A stretch of 64,000 nt of DNA from Nocardioides zeae (GCF_010686755.1 NZ_JAAGXA010000007.1:124001-188000); one strand, 5' to 3'; shown: positions 39,324 through 49,408, counted from the first letter of the stretch. Numbers and translations are program-made. The notes: a model not told the origin generated them from the sequence alone.

Positions 39324-40103
39324 GTGACCCGCAGCTGGAGGACCGTGGTGCGCCGTGCGCTCTACCCGGTCTACGAGGCACGGATCGAGAAGCACCTCGA
39401 TCCCGCCGCCCTCCCCGCCCACATCGGCGTCATGCTCGACGGCAACCGGCGCTGGGCCCGCGCGGTCGGCGCCGACTCGGCCCACGGTCACCGGGCGGGG
39501 GCGGCCAACATCGAGCCGCTGCTCGGCTGGTGCGAGGAGATCGGCGTCCAGGTCGTGACGCTGTGGCTGCTCTCCACCGACAACCTGCACCGGGAGCCGG
39601 CCGAGCTCGAGCCGCTGCTCGAGATCATCGGCGAGGCGGTCGACAGCCTCGCCGTGCAACGCCGCTGGCGCCTCCACCCCGTCGGGGCGCTCGACCTCCT
39701 GCCCCCCGCGGTGCGCACCCGGCTGAAGGAGGCGGAGGCGGCCACCGCCGAGGTGGACGGGCTGCTCGTCAACATCGCGGTGGGCTACGGCGGGCGCCAG
39801 GAGATCGCCGACGCGGTGCGCTCCTTGCTCGCGGAGCACGCGGAGCGCGGCACCCCGCTCGACGAGCTGGCCGCGACGGTCGACGTCGACGCGATCGGCG
39901 CGCACCTCTACACGAAGGGCCAGCCCGATCCCGACCTCGTCATCCGCACGTCCGGCGAGCAGCGGCTCGGCGGCTTCCTGCTGTGGCAGAGCGCGGGCAG
40001 CGAGTTCTACTTCTGCGAGGCGTTCTGGCCCGACTTCCGCAAGGTGGACTTCCTGCGGGCCGTGCGGGCCTACGCGCAGCGCGAGCGGCGTCACGGGCGC
40101 TGA
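39324..40103 (+). CDS. cis-prenyltransferase (Z-FPP synthase-like)
   Basis: This 259-aa protein of the undecaprenyl diphosphate synthase family condenses isopentenyl diphosphate in cis. It has the catalytic M-L-D-G-N-R-R-W-A-R, the S-T-D-N block, and the C-terminal D-L-V-I-R-T-S-G-E-Q-R and F-W-P-D-F. Position next to hemolysin III and upstream of phoH2 matches Rv1086, the short-chain Z-farnesyl diphosphate synthase that feeds polyprenyl phosphate synthesis. A -10-like TAGCAT sits about 8 nt upstream of the GTG start, so it may be leaderless. Confidence 0.9.
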   Translation: MTRSWRTVVRRALYPVYEARIEKHLDPAALPAHIGVMLDGNRRWARAVGADSAHGHRAGAANIEPLLGWCEEIGVQVVTLWLLSTDNLHREPAELEPLLEIIGEAVDSLAVQRRWRLHPVGALDLLPPAVRTRLKEAEAATAEVDGLLVNIAVGYGGRQEIADAVRSLLAEHAERGTPLDELAATVDVDAIGAHLYTKGQPDPDLVIRTSGEQRLGGFLLWQSAGSEFYFCEAFWPDFRKVDFLRAVRAYAQRERRHGR

Positions 40104-40241
40104 CCCGTGTGACCCGTCGCTGACGCTTAACACAGCGTTCACGAACGACTTCTCCGACGTCCCGTGTCGCGCTGGCGAGCAGGAGTAGCGTCCCCGGCAT
40201 CGGCGGGTGGGGAAGCCCGCCGAACTCGAGGAGGCCCGTTC

Positions 40242-40340
40242 GTGAGCACTCACGACCGCACCGTGTGGCGTCGCTGCCGCGCGGGAGGAGGCGGGCACTC
40301 CCGTCTTCGGGCGTGCCTGGAGTCCAACCGCTGGAGCTAG
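40242..40340 (+). CDS. Possible 32-aa small protein upstream of phoH2
   Basis: The frame runs from GTG 40242 to TAG 40340 and has GAGGAGG seven nt before the start, the best ribosome-binding site in the 281-bp gap. The product is basic with three Cys and three Trp (first residues M-S-T-H-D-R-T-V-W-R-R-C-R). It ends 44 nt before phoH2. In mycobacteria phoH2 is preceded by a small antitoxin gene, phoAT, but no sequence similarity is claimed. It could be a leader peptide or chance. Confidence 0.4.
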   Translation: MSTHDRTVWRRCRAGGGGHSRLRACLESNRWS

Positions 40341-40384
40341 GGCCGGGACGACGAGTGCGCGTGCTGGTTCGTGAGGGGTAGATC

Positions 40385-41719
40385 GTGGCCTCGAACCCGA
40401 CGCGCACCACGTCCGTCCGCACCTACGTTCTCGACACCAGCGTGCTGCTGGCCGACCCCGGTGCGTTGCGCCGGTTCGACGAGCACGAGGTGGTCCTCCC
40501 GGTGGTGGTCATCACCGAGCTGGAGGGCAAGCGTCACCACCCCGAGCTGGGGTACTTCGCCCGCACCGCACTCCGCACCCTCGACGAGCTGCGCGTCGCC
40601 AACGGCCGGCTCGACGAGCCCGTGCCAGTGGGCTCGCTCGGCGGCACCGTGCGGGTCGAGCTGAACCACACGGACCCGCAGTCGCTGCCGTCCGGCTTCC
40701 GGCTCGGGGACAACGACACGCGGATCCTCGCGGTGGCCCGCAACCTCGCCAACGAGGGCCACGCCGTCACGCTCGTGTCGAAGGACCTGCCGATGCGGAT
40801 CAAGGCGTCGGCGGTCGGTCTCGACGCCGAGGAGTACCGCGGCGAGGCGATCTCCGACTCCGACACCGGCTACACCGGCATGGCGGAGCTCGACGTTCCC
40901 GCCGAGCTGCTCGACGACCTCTACGACGCGGGCGTCGTCGACGTCCCGACCGTCGACGAAGTGCGCCCCGACCTCGTGTGCCACCAGGGCCTGGTGCTCC
41001 TCTCCGACCGCGGTACGGCGCTGGGCCGCGTCGGCGCGGACAAGCGGATCCACCTCGTGCGCGGCGACCGGGAGGCGTTCGGCATCCACGGCCGCTCGGC
41101 CGAGCAGCGGATCGCGCTCGAGATGCTGCTCGACCCCGAGGTGGGCATCGCCTCCCTCGGCGGACGCGCCGGCACCGGCAAGTCGGCCCTCGCGCTGTGC
41201 GCCGGTCTGGAGACGGTGCTGGAGCGGCAGCAGCACAAGAAGGTCGTCGTCTTCCGTCCGCTCTTCGCCGTCGGCGGCCAGGAGCTGGGCTACCTGCCGG
41301 GCAGCGAGAGCGAGAAGATGTCGCCCTGGGCGCAGGCGGTCTTCGACACGCTCGGTGCGGTCACGTCGCGCGACGTGATCGAGGAGGTGCTGGCCCGCGG
41401 GATGCTCGAGGTGCTGCCGCTGACCCACATCCGCGGACGCTCCCTGCACGACGCGTTCGTGATCGTCGACGAGGCGCAGTCGCTCGAGCGCAACGTGCTG
41501 CTGACGGTGCTCTCGCGCATCGGCGCGAACTCGAAGGTGGTGCTGACGCACGACGTGGCGCAGCGCGACAACCTCCGGGTCGGCCGGCACGACGGCGTCG
41601 TCGCGGTGGTGGACAAGCTCAAGGGCCACCCCCTCTTCGCGCACGTCACGCTCACCCGGTCGGAGCGTTCGCCCATCGCGGCGCTCGTCACGGAGATGCT
41701 GGAGAACGTGGTGCTCTGA
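40385..41719 (+). CDS. phoH2: PIN-PhoH fusion RNase/helicase (PhoH2)
   Basis: This 444-aa protein joins an N-terminal PIN nuclease domain (Y-V-L-D17-T-S-V-L-L-A-D) to a PhoH ATPase (Walker A G-R-A-G-T-G-K-S at 260-267; Walker [12 protein letters not shown]). Mycobacterial PhoH2 unwinds and cleaves RNA in an ATP-dependent way and belongs to a toxin-antitoxin-like pair. GAGGGG precedes the GTG at 40385. A large hairpin terminator follows. Confidence 0.92.
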   Translation: MASNPTRTTSVRTYVLDTSVLLADPGALRRFDEHEVVLPVVVITELEGKRHHPELGYFARTALRTLDELRVANGRLDEPVPVGSLGGTVRVELNHTDPQSLPSGFRLGDNDTRILAVARNLANEGHAVTLVSKDLPMRIKASAVGLDAEEYRGEAISDSDTGYTGMAELDVPAELLDDLYDAGVVDVPTVDEVRPDLVCHQGLVLLSDRGTALGRVGADKRIHLVRGDREAFGIHGRSAEQRIALEMLLDPEVGIASLGGRAGTGKSALALCAGLETVLERQQHKKVVVFRPLFAVGGQELGYLPGSESEKMSPWAQAVFDTLGAVTSRDVIEEVLARGMLEVLPLTHIRGRSLHDAFVIVDEAQSLERNVLLTVLSRIGANSKVVLTHDVAQRDNLRVGRHDGVVAVVDKLKGHPLFAHVTLTRSERSPIAALVTEMLENVVL

Positions 41720-41773
41720 CGGTTCCTGCCCGTCCCTGCCCGTCCCCGCCCGACCCCGCCCGTCCCCGGGAGG

Positions 41774-41813
41774 GATCCCCGGGACCTGTCCGATCGGACG
41801 GGTCCCGGGGATC
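41774..41813 (+). terminator. Long palindromic terminator after phoH2
   Basis: GATCCCCGGGACC (41774-41786) pairs with GGTCCCGGGGATC (41801-41813), and the intervening TGTCCGATCGGACG continues the stem. It is followed by GTCGGTTTG. C-rich tandem CCCGTCC-type repeats precede it. Confidence 0.85.
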
Positions 41814-41890
41814 GTCGGTTTGCCTCCCGCGGGGGCATCGGGCACGCTGGCACGCGGTCCACACGTCCCCTCACGTGAGAACTCCTGATC

Positions 41891-42592
41891 TTGACGAAGC
41901 CCGAACCTAAGCACCGCAAGGCCAAGCACCGCGCCCCCGGGCGGGCGGTGCTGCCCGTCGACCCCGCGAAGGCGCTCCGCTCCGGCGTGGTCCTGACCTC
42001 CGTCGCCGCCGCGACCACGGGTGTGGTCGTCGGTGGCGGCGTCCTCGCCTCCGGCGCCTCGGGCGGGACCGCGGACGGCCAGGTGGCCGCCGCGGCCGCT
42101 GCCGAGGCAGCCGACTCCGGCGACACCGCAGCGGCCCCCCGGGACGCCGAGGTCGAGGCCATGCTGTCCGACCGCGCGTCGGACGCCACGGTGTCGCGCT
42201 CCGACACCCGCAGCGCCACCGACCCGACGAAGGCCGTCGCCCTCTCGGTCGAGGCCGGCCCCGCCGTCACCCAGCAGGAGAACGGGTCCGACCTGGCGCC
42301 CCGCGAGCTCGGCCAGCTGCTGCTCGCCGAGGCCGGGTTCGGCCAGGACCAGTGGAGCTGCCTCGACTCGCTGTGGACGAAGGAGTCGGGCTGGCGCGTG
42401 GACGCCGACAACCCGTCCTCGTCGGCCTACGGCATCCCGCAGGCGCTGCCCGGCTCGAAGATGTCGTCCGAGGGCTCCGACTGGGCGACCAACGCCGTCA
42501 CGCAGATCCGCTGGGGCCTGGGCTACATCGAGAACCGCTACGGCACCCCGTGCTCGGCCTGGGCGCACAGCCAGGCCACCAACTGGTACTGA
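41891..42592 (+). CDS. Secreted lytic transglycosylase-like protein
   Basis: This 233-aa protein has a very basic N-terminus (K-H-R-K-A-K-H-R), a hydrophobic segment (about 33-55), an Ala/Asp/Ser-rich linker and a C-terminal lysozyme-like domain (E-A-G-F-G-Q-D-Q-W-S-C-L-D-S-L-W-T-K-E-S-G-W-R; A-Y-G-I-P-Q-A-L-P-G-S-K-M). Glu in K-E-S-G-W is the likely catalytic acid. It should cleave peptidoglycan. The start is an unusual TTG at 41891; a stop codon lies just upstream in frame (41876), and no ATG or GTG gives the full signal. Confidence 0.82.
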   Translation: MTKPEPKHRKAKHRAPGRAVLPVDPAKALRSGVVLTSVAAATTGVVVGGGVLASGASGGTADGQVAAAAAAEAADSGDTAAAPRDAEVEAMLSDRASDATVSRSDTRSATDPTKAVALSVEAGPAVTQQENGSDLAPRELGQLLLAEAGFGQDQWSCLDSLWTKESGWRVDADNPSSSAYGIPQALPGSKMSSEGSDWATNAVTQIRWGLGYIENRYGTPCSAWAHSQATNWY

Positions 42593-42610
42593 GCGCGCCG
42601 CCCCCGCGGG

Positions 42611-44038
42611 TCACCCCGCGCTGAGCGCCGCCTTCTGCACCTTGCCGAGCGCGGTGCGGGGGAGCCCCGCGACGAACCGCACCTCCCGCGGCCGCTTGTG
42701 CGCGTTGAGCTCCGTCCCGACGTGGGCGACGAGCTCCGCGGCCAGGGCGTCGCCCGCGGCGTACCCGTCGCGGAGCACGACGTGGGCCACCACCCGCTGC
42801 CCCAGATCCGGGTCGGGGACACCGACCACGGCGACCTCGACGACGGCGGGGTGCCCGAGCAGCACGGTCTCGACCTCGCCGGCCCCGATGCGGTACCCGC
42901 CGGACTTGATGAGGTCGACCGACGCGCGTCCGACGATCCGGTGCCACCCGTCCGGGTCGACGACGGCGACGTCGCCGGTGCGGAACCAGCCGTCCGCGGT
43001 CCAGGCGTCGGCGTCGGCGTCGGGTCGGCCCAGGTAGCCGTCGAGGAGCGACGGGCCGCGCACCTCCAGCTGTCCCACCGCGTCGCCGTCGTGGGGCACC
43101 GGGCGTCCGTCCTCGTCCCGCAGCCGGGTCTCGACGCCGGCCACGGGCACGCCGACCCAGCCGGCACGGGGTTCGGCGTCCGCGCGCGTCGCCAGCGTCA
43201 CGAGCGTCTCCGACATGCCGTACCGCTCCACGACGCCGTGCCCGGTGAGCTCCCGTAGGCGGTCGTGGAGGGGGGCAGGGAGCGGCGCACTGCCCGACAC
43301 GAGCAGCCGCGCGGGCCGCAGCGCGTCGGCGTCGTCGGGCGAGGCTGCGATCCGCGACCACACGGTGGGCACGCCGAACAGCACGGTCGCGCCGTGGCGG
43401 ACCGCGTCGGCGTACGCCGCGGGGGTGGGCTTCCCGACGTGCCGCAGCCCGCAGCCGAGGCGGAGCGCCCCGAGCACCCCGAGCACCAGCCCGTGGACGT
43501 GGAAGAGCGGCAGGCCGTGGGCGAGCGTGTCGCGGGAGTCCCAGCCCCACGCACCGGCGAGCGCGTCGAGGCCGGCGGCCACGGCGCGCCGTGACAGCAC
43601 CACGCCCTTGGGCAGCCCGGTCGTCCCCGACGTGTAGACGACCATCGCGGTGGCGTCGGCGGGCACGCCGAGCGGCTCGTACGGCGCGCGTGCGTCCGGG
43701 TCGAGCCGGACGGTCGGGAGCCCGGAGGCGCGGTCGGCCGGGACCGGGCCGACCCACGCCTCGGCGCCGGAGTCGGCGAGGAGGTGGGCGAGCTCGCTGC
43801 GCCCGGCGTCCGGCGGCACGGGCACGACCTCGGCACCCGCCAGCACGGCCGCGACCACGGCGAGCACGGTCGTCGCCGACGGCGTGGCGTGCACGGCGAC
43901 CCGTCGGTACGGCGCGAGTCCGGGCCCCGCGGCCGCCGCGGCGCCCAGCAGCTCGTCGTACGTCCACGTCGTCGTGCCGATGCGGACCTGCGTGGTGGCG
44001 TGCGCGCCGCCGGTGAGCCCGGGCAGGAGGTCTGTCAC
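42611..44038 (-). CDS. AMP-forming acyl-CoA synthetase (MatB-like)
   Basis: This 475-aa adenylate-forming enzyme activates a carboxylic acid to its CoA thioester. It has the P-loop Y-T-S-G-T-T-G-L-P-K-G, E-R-Y-G-M-S-E-T, W-F-R-T-G-D-V and the catalytic Lys region R-T-A-L-G-K-V-Q-K. The compact length and motifs are closest to malonyl/methylmalonyl-CoA ligases (MatB, FadD36), but the substrate is inferred. GTG start. It converges with the transglycosylase gene and diverges from the DUF1490 gene. Confidence 0.85.
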   Translation of the reverse strand: MTDLLPGLTGGAHATTQVRIGTTTWTYDELLGAAAAAGPGLAPYRRVAVHATPSATTVLAVVAAVLAGAEVVPVPPDAGRSELAHLLADSGAEAWVGPVPADRASGLPTVRLDPDARAPYEPLGVPADATAMVVYTSGTTGLPKGVVLSRRAVAAGLDALAGAWGWDSRDTLAHGLPLFHVHGLVLGVLGALRLGCGLRHVGKPTPAAYADAVRHGATVLFGVPTVWSRIAASPDDADALRPARLLVSGSAPLPAPLHDRLRELTGHGVVERYGMSETLVTLATRADAEPRAGWVGVPVAGVETRLRDEDGRPVPHDGDAVGQLEVRGPSLLDGYLGRPDADADAWTADGWFRTGDVAVVDPDGWHRIVGRASVDLIKSGGYRIGAGEVETVLLGHPAVVEVAVVGVPDPDLGQRVVAHVVLRDGYAAGDALAAELVAHVGTELNAHKRPREVRFVAGLPRTALGKVQKAALSAG

Positions 44039-44136
44039 GGGGCGACCGTATCGATCTAGGCTACGTGACCGGCGCCACGTCGCCTTTTGAGAACCGTTCC
44101 CGCTAAGGTGGCGGCTCCCGACCCGAGAGGACCCTC

Positions 44137-44412
44137 ATGATCGCGCTGCTGGGCAAGGTGGGCTCGACCCTCGTCACCGGACTGGTCGGCGCCGCCGCCT
44201 GGGACGGGGTGAAGAAGGCCGCCGACTCCGGCGCCGTGCGGGAGGGCGCCGTCGCTGCCGTCGCCGTGGGGCTGAAGGGCAAGCGTCACCTCGAGGCCGG
44301 CGCCGAGCGCGTGCGCCTCACGACCGGCGACATCGTCGCCGAGGCCCGCGAGCGCGTCGGTGAGCAGGCGCCGCCGCCGGGCTCCGACGTCGGCCACGGT
44401 CACGACCACTGA
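44137..44412 (+). CDS. PacL1-like DUF1490 metal chaperone
   Basis: This 91-aa protein has one N-terminal hydrophobic helix (about 8-25), a basic middle and a C-terminal His/Asp metal-binding tail G-H-G-H-D-H. DUF1490 proteins of mycobacteria (PacL1, Rv3269) are encoded just upstream of the P-type ATPase CtpC, bind zinc through a similar His/Asp tail and assist export. The ATPase gene begins 4 nt after this stop, the same arrangement. ATG start. Confidence 0.88.
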   Translation: MIALLGKVGSTLVTGLVGAAAWDGVKKAADSGAVREGAVAAVAVGLKGKRHLEAGAERVRLTTGDIVAEARERVGEQAPPPGSDVGHGHDH

Positions 44413-44416
44413 GCGG

Positions 44417-46639
44417 GTGACGGGCCAGAGCGGCACGCTCGTGCCGGCGGTGGAGCGGGTCGCGCTGGCGGCGGGCGCAGGTCGGGTCCGCTTCGCGGTC
44501 GCCGGCATCCGGCACTCCGACGCGCGAGCGGTGGCGGTCGAGAACGCCGTCGACCTGGTCGAGGGCGTCCGCGCGGTGCACGCCTTCCCGCGCACCGGCG
44601 CCGTCGTCGTGTGGTTCCGGCCGGGGCGGTGCGACCTGACGGCGCTGGCGGACGCGATCGCCGCCGCTGTGGCGTCGCCGGCGGCGGCACCGGCGGTTCC
44701 GGCGCGGCTGCCGCGCTCCGCCGAGGTGTCCAACGGCGACCTGGCCCGGATGGTGGTCGGCGGGGCGGCGCTGCTGCTCCTCGGCGGCCGTCGCTACGTG
44801 CTGCGTCGGCCGCCCGTGCTCGGGCCGACCAGCCGGACGTTCGCGACCGGCGTCACGATCTTCACGGGCTACCCGTTCCTCCGCGGCGGCCTCCGCAGCC
44901 TCGCGGGAGGGCGCGCCGCCGGCACGGACGCGCTCGTCTCCGCCGCCACCCTGGCCAGCCTGGTGCTGCGCGAGAACGTGGTCGCGCTGACGGTGCTGTG
45001 GCTGCTCAACATCGGGGAGTACCTGCAGGACCTGACCCTGCGTCGCACGCGCAACGCCATCCGCGACCTGCTCAGCGGCACCCAGGCCGACGCGTGGGTG
45101 CGGGCGGCGGACGGCACGGAGACGCTCGTCGACATCGACCGCCTCGCGGTGGGGGACGAGGTCGTCGTGCACGAGCACGTGGCGATCCCCGTCGACGGCG
45201 TCGTGGTCGAGGGCGACGGCGTGCTCGACCAGTCCGCCATCACGGGCGAGACGCTCCCGGTGGCCGTGGCCGCCGGCACGCGGGTGCACGCCGGCAGCGT
45301 GCTCATGAAGGGGCGCCTCGTCGTGCGCGCGACGGCCGTCGGGCGCGACACCGCGATCGGGCGCATCATCACGCGCGTCGAGCTGGCGCAGGAGGACCGC
45401 GCGCCCATCCAGACCGTGGGCGAGAGCTTCTCGCGCCGCTTCGTGCCCGCCTCCTTCGCGCTGGCCGGGGCGACGTTCCTGCTCACCCGCGACGTACGGC
45501 GTGCCATGACCATGCTGCTCGTCGCGTGCCCCTGTGCGGTCGGGCTCGCCACGCCCACCGCGATCAGCGCCGCCATCGGCAACGGGGCGCGCCGCGGGAT
45601 CCTGGTCAAGGGCGGCTCGCACCTCGAGGCGGCCGCCCGGGTCGACGCGGTCGTCTTCGACAAGACGGGCACGCTCACGGTCGGGCGCCCGGTCGTCACC
45701 AACGTCGTGTCCTTCGACGACGCGTGGTCGCCGGAGCAGGTGCTGGCCTACGTGGCGAGCTCCGAGATCCACTCCCGCCACCCGCTCGCGCAGGCGGTCG
45801 TGCGCTCCACCGAGGAGCGGCACATCGCGATCCCCGAGCACGAGGAGTGCGAGGTGCTGCTCGGCCTCGGCATGCGCACCCGCGCCGACGGCCGCACCCT
45901 GCTGCTCGGCAGCGACGCGCTGCTGGCGCGGGAGGGCGTGGCCGTCGGTGAGGACGCCTCGCGCTGGGTCGCCCGCCTCCAGCGGGAGGCCGAGACGCCG
46001 TTGCTGCTGGCGGTGGACGGGCGTCTCACCGGCCTCGTCAGCCTGCGGGACACGGTGCGGCCCGAGGCGCGGGCCGTCATCGAGGCGCTGCGCGCCGACG
46101 GGGTGGAGCGCATCGTCATGCTGACCGGCGACCACCCGCAGACCGCGGCCGCGGTCGCCGCGGAGCTCGGCATCACCGAGTGGCGCGCCCAGGTCATGCC
46201 GGAGGAGAAGCAGGACCTCGTGGGGGCGTTGCGGGCGGAGGGCTACACCGTCGCGATGGTCGGCGACGGCACCAACGACGCCCCCGCGCTGGCGCTCGCG
46301 GACGTCGGCATCGCGATGGGGCTCGGCGGCACCGACGTGGCGCTGGAGACGGCCCAGGTGGCGCTGGTCGGCGACGACCTGCACCGGCTCCTCGACCTGC
46401 GGGACCTCTCCCGCCGCGCGGTCGACGTGATCCAGCAGAACTACGGCATGTCGATCGCGGTCAACGCCGTTGGGCTCGTGGTCAGCGCGGGAGGCGGGCT
46501 GTCGCCCGTCCTCGCCGCGCTGCTCCACAACGCATCGTCGATCGCGGTCGTGGGCAACTCCTCGCGGGTCACCCGCTACCGGATCACGGGTGGGTCATCG
46601 ACTCCAGGTCGAGAGCCGCGTCCAGCTGCTCCTCGGTGA
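44417..46639 (+). CDS. P1B-type metal-exporting ATPase, CtpC-like
   Basis: This 740-aa heavy-metal P-type ATPase has a degenerate N-terminal HMA-like region without CxxC, the phosphatase loop I-T-G-E-T-L-P-V, the membrane C371-P-C373 motif, the phosphorylated D415-K-T-G-T, the H-P motif (S-R-H-P-L-A) and G-D-G-T-N-D-A-P-A. Together with the DUF1490 partner it matches mycobacterial CtpC, reported to export Zn or Mn. The 3' end overlaps the convergent fumC gene by 56 nt. GTG start is assigned by spacing. Confidence 0.9.
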   Translation: MTGQSGTLVPAVERVALAAGAGRVRFAVAGIRHSDARAVAVENAVDLVEGVRAVHAFPRTGAVVVWFRPGRCDLTALADAIAAAVASPAAAPAVPARLPRSAEVSNGDLARMVVGGAALLLLGGRRYVLRRPPVLGPTSRTFATGVTIFTGYPFLRGGLRSLAGGRAAGTDALVSAATLASLVLRENVVALTVLWLLNIGEYLQDLTLRRTRNAIRDLLSGTQADAWVRAADGTETLVDIDRLAVGDEVVVHEHVAIPVDGVVVEGDGVLDQSAITGETLPVAVAAGTRVHAGSVLMKGRLVVRATAVGRDTAIGRIITRVELAQEDRAPIQTVGESFSRRFVPASFALAGATFLLTRDVRRAMTMLLVACPCAVGLATPTAISAAIGNGARRGILVKGGSHLEAAARVDAVVFDKTGTLTVGRPVVTNVVSFDDAWSPEQVLAYVASSEIHSRHPLAQAVVRSTEERHIAIPEHEECEVLLGLGMRTRADGRTLLLGSDALLAREGVAVGEDASRWVARLQREAETPLLLAVDGRLTGLVSLRDTVRPEARAVIEALRADGVERIVMLTGDHPQTAAAVAAELGITEWRAQVMPEEKQDLVGALRAEGYTVAMVGDGTNDAPALALADVGIAMGLGGTDVALETAQVALVGDDLHRLLDLRDLSRRAVDVIQQNYGMSIAVNAVGLVVSAGGGLSPVLAALLHNASSIAVVGNSSRVTRYRITGGSSTPGREPRPAAPR

Positions 46640-47978
46640 GCTCGCCGCGCTCGACGTACCCCAGCGCGAGCACCGTCTCGCGGATCGTCGCGCCGTCGGC
46701 GAGGGCCTTCTTCGCGACCTTCGCGGCGGCCTCGTAGCCGATGTGCTTGTTGAGCGGGGTGACGACGGAGGGCGAGGACGCGGCGTACCGGAGCATGCGG
46801 TCGGCGTCGGCGGTGATGCCGTCGACGCAGCGCTCGGCGAGGAGCACCGACGAGGTCGAGAGCAGGCGGATCGACTCGAGCACGTTGCGCGCCATCACGG
46901 GCAGCATCACGTTGAGCTCGAAGTTGCCGGACAGGCCCGCCACCGTCATCGCGGCGTCGTTGCCGATGACCTGCGCGGCGACCATGAGGGTGGCCTCCGG
47001 CAGCACCGGGTTCACCTTGCCCGGCATGATCGAGGAGCCGGGCTGCAGGTCGGGCAGGTGGATCTCCGCGAGACCGGTCGTGGGGCCGGAGCTCATCCAG
47101 CGCAGGTCGTTGCAGATCTTGGTGTAGCCCACCGCGATCGTGCGGAGCACGCCGGACAGCTCGACGAGGGAGTCGCGCGTGCCCTGGGCCTCGAAGTGGT
47201 CGCGCGCCTCCGTGAACGGCTGGCCGGTGGCCTCGGAGAGCGCGGTGATGGCGGCGGCGGCGAAGCCGGGGGGCGTGTTGATGCCGGTGCCGACGGCGGT
47301 GCCGCCCAGCGGCAGCTCGCGCACCCGGGGCAGCACCGCGCCGAGGCGCTCGGCTGCGTAGCGGACGGTCGCGGCGTACCCCCCGAACTCCTGCCCGAGC
47401 GTCACCGGGGTGGCGTCCATGAGGTGGGTGCGGCCCGACTTCACGAGGCCGGAGAACTCGCTCGCCTTGACCTCGAGCGAGGTGGCGAGCACGTCCAGCG
47501 CCGGCACGAGGTCCTCGACGACCGCCAGGGTGGCGGCGACGTGGATGGAGGTGGGGAAGACGTCGTTGCTCGACTGGCTGGCGTTGACGTGGTCGTTGGG
47601 GTGCACGTCGACCCCGGCGCGGGAGGCCAGCGAGGCGATGACCTCGTTGGTGTTCATGTTGGAGCTCGTGCCCGAGCCCGTCTGGAACACGTCGAGCGGG
47701 AAGTCGGCGTCGACGTCGCCCGACGCGACGACCGCGGCGGCCCCCTGGATCGCCTCGCCCTGCTCGGGGGTGATGACGCCGAGGTCGACGTTGACGGCGG
47801 CGGCCGCCGCCTTGACGAGCGCGAGCGCCTGGACGTGGCGGCGCTCGAGCGTCGTGCCCGAGATCGGGAAGTTCTCGATCGCCCGCTGCGTCTGCGCCCG
47901 CCAGAGCGCCGCGCGGGGGACCTTCACCTCGCCCATGGAGTCGTGCTCGACGCGGAACTGGTCCTGGTTCTCAGCCAT
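46584..47978 (-). CDS. fumC: Class II fumarate hydratase
   Basis: This 464-aa iron-independent fumarase hydrates fumarate to L-malate in the TCA cycle. It has the [13 protein letters not shown] region, S-Q-S-S-N-D, and the family signature [12 protein letters not shown] second, Fe-S class I fumarase is encoded 5.7 kb away. The 3' end overlaps the opposite-strand ATPase gene. fumC near phoH2 is also found in mycobacteria (Rv1098c). Confidence 0.97.
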   Translation of the reverse strand: MAENQDQFRVEHDSMGEVKVPRAALWRAQTQRAIENFPISGTTLERRHVQALALVKAAAAAVNVDLGVITPEQGEAIQGAAAVVASGDVDADFPLDVFQTGSGTSSNMNTNEVIASLASRAGVDVHPNDHVNASQSSNDVFPTSIHVAATLAVVEDLVPALDVLATSLEVKASEFSGLVKSGRTHLMDATPVTLGQEFGGYAATVRYAAERLGAVLPRVRELPLGGTAVGTGINTPPGFAAAAITALSEATGQPFTEARDHFEAQGTRDSLVELSGVLRTIAVGYTKICNDLRWMSSGPTTGLAEIHLPDLQPGSSIMPGKVNPVLPEATLMVAAQVIGNDAAMTVAGLSGNFELNVMLPVMARNVLESIRLLSTSSVLLAERCVDGITADADRMLRYAASSPSVVTPLNKHIGYEAAAKVAKKALADGATIRETVLALGYVERGELTEEQLDAALDLESMTHP

Positions 47979-48024
47979 GCCGACGAGGCTACGCCCGCGG
48001 CGGTGGGGGTCGGTTGCGCCCGTC

Positions 48025-48696
48025 TCAGCGTCGGGCGAGGTGCAGCCAGTAGCTGCCGACCCGCCCGTGGGCGGGGACCTCGACCTCCAGCTCCTCGGCC
48101 GCGCCGAAGACGTCGGTGAGCGCGGCGCTCAGCGCGGTGGAGCGCGCGGCCGACCACACGACGACGGTGCCGCCGGGGGCGAGCACGCGGGCGACGACGC
48201 CGAGCGCCGGGGCGGTGTAGAGCGCCGCGTTCTCGCCGTGCACCAGGTTGTCGGGGCCGTTGTCGACGTCGAGGAGGACGAGGTCGTACGACGCGTCCGG
48301 CGCCTCCTCGAGCACGGTGGCCACGTCGGCCTCGACCACGCGGACCCGGGCGTCGGCGAGCAGTGCCGGGCCGTGGGGGACGGTGCCGTCGCGCATCCAG
48401 GCTACGACCGCGGGCTCGATCTCCACGACGTCGAGGCGGTCCACCCGGCGGTCGGCGAGCACGGCGTGGGCGGTGAAGCCGAGCCCGAGCCCACCGACGA
48501 GCACGTGGTCGGGGCGCTCGACCTGGGCGAGGGCGGCCTCGGCGAGGAGCCGTTCGCTCGTGGTCTCGACGGTGTCCATGACGAAGACGCCGTTGACGCG
48601 CAGCTCGTGCGCGCCGTCCTCGCGACGACGGAGCACGACCTCGCCGCGGGGGGAGGTGGCGCGGGCCACGCTGGCAGCGTCTCCGGTGGGGTGCAC
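48025..48696 (-). CDS. Spermidine synthase-like methyltransferase-fold protein
   Basis: This 223-aa protein has the aminopropyltransferase-like fold: [11 protein letters not shown], the acidic [11 protein letters not shown] strand, [10 protein letters not shown] and L-L-D-V-D-N-G-P. It lacks a clear N-terminal beta domain of full spermidine synthases. Many actinobacterial SpeE-like proteins of this size have unknown substrates. GTG start at 48696. It lies 46 nt upstream of fumC on the same strand. Confidence 0.8.
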   Translation of the reverse strand: MHPTGDAASVARATSPRGEVVLRRREDGAHELRVNGVFVMDTVETTSERLLAEAALAQVERPDHVLVGGLGLGFTAHAVLADRRVDRLDVVEIEPAVVAWMRDGTVPHGPALLADARVRVVEADVATVLEEAPDASYDLVLLDVDNGPDNLVHGENAALYTAPALGVVARVLAPGGTVVVWSAARSTALSAALTDVFGAAEELEVEVPAHGRVGSYWLHLARR

Positions 48697-48716
48697 GGGG
48701 CGAGCCTAGGCGGGGC

Positions 48717-49292
48717 TCAGGAGCCGGTGTCGTGGGCGGGTGGCGGATCGCCGAAGCGCTCGAGGGCGGCGAGGTAGCGGCCGCCGACGCTGACGCGCTC
48801 GATCCGGGCCAATTGACGTCGGCCCCACGTGGGCCACCAGCGCCCGTCGCCCTTGACGGCGTGGAACTTGAGGTGCTTCTTGCCCACGGCGAGGATGATT
48901 CCGACCTCGACGTGCAGGTAGTCGGGGGCCACGCGCTGGTGCAGCAGCACCAGCCGGCCCCGGTCGGCGAGCGACCGCAGCAGGAGGCCGAGCGTCGCCC
49001 CGGGGGCGGCGTCGAGGGTCGCGACGGGCACCCCGAGACCGTCGACCACACGTCGCGTGAAGTCAGGGGCGGGGTCCTTGTCCACGCGTTCGACGTCCTG
49101 GAGGCGGACCAGCGTGACCTCGTCGAGGAAGTACCCGTCCGTCAGCACGTGCACGACCACCCAGCTGTCGGTGAGGGCCAGCACGTATCCCCACGTGGGT
49201 CGCCGACGCCCGCCCAACCGGAGCCGGACGGCACGGTCCTTCTCGTGTGCCCGCGTCAGGCGGCGGACGACCTTGGCGGCGGGCTGACCCAT
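48717..49292 (-). CDS. Hypothetical protein
   Basis: This 191-aa soluble, basic protein alternates hydrophobic strands with charged loops (W-G-Y-V-L-A-L-T-D-S-W-V-V-V-H-V; V-E-V-G-I-I-L-A-V-G-K-K-H-L-K). It has no signal peptide or membrane segment and is predicted mostly beta. I do not recognise the family. The ATG at 49292 begins M-G-Q-P-A-A-K-V-V-R-R-L. It diverges from the DoxX gene. Confidence 0.65.
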   Translation of the reverse strand: MGQPAAKVVRRLTRAHEKDRAVRLRLGGRRRPTWGYVLALTDSWVVVHVLTDGYFLDEVTLVRLQDVERVDKDPAPDFTRRVVDGLGVPVATLDAAPGATLGLLLRSLADRGRLVLLHQRVAPDYLHVEVGIILAVGKKHLKFHAVKGDGRWWPTWGRRQLARIERVSVGGRYLAALERFGDPPPAHDTGS

Positions 49293-49408
49293 GGGGCGAA
49301 CCCTGCCTGACCGACCGGGTGGTGATCCAACCGGTTTTCCCGGCTGCTCTCCCGGGCCGTCACCCGCAGGTCGTCCCGCGTTGGGTCTGGCCGGTAACGT
49401 CATCGCTT

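Noticed and set aside
41720..41890. c-di-AMP (ydaO) riboswitch ahead of the transglycosylase gene
   Set aside because: Such riboswitches precede cell-wall hydrolase genes in actinobacteria, but the region holds only C-rich repeats and one long terminator palindrome, without the conserved ydaO blocks.
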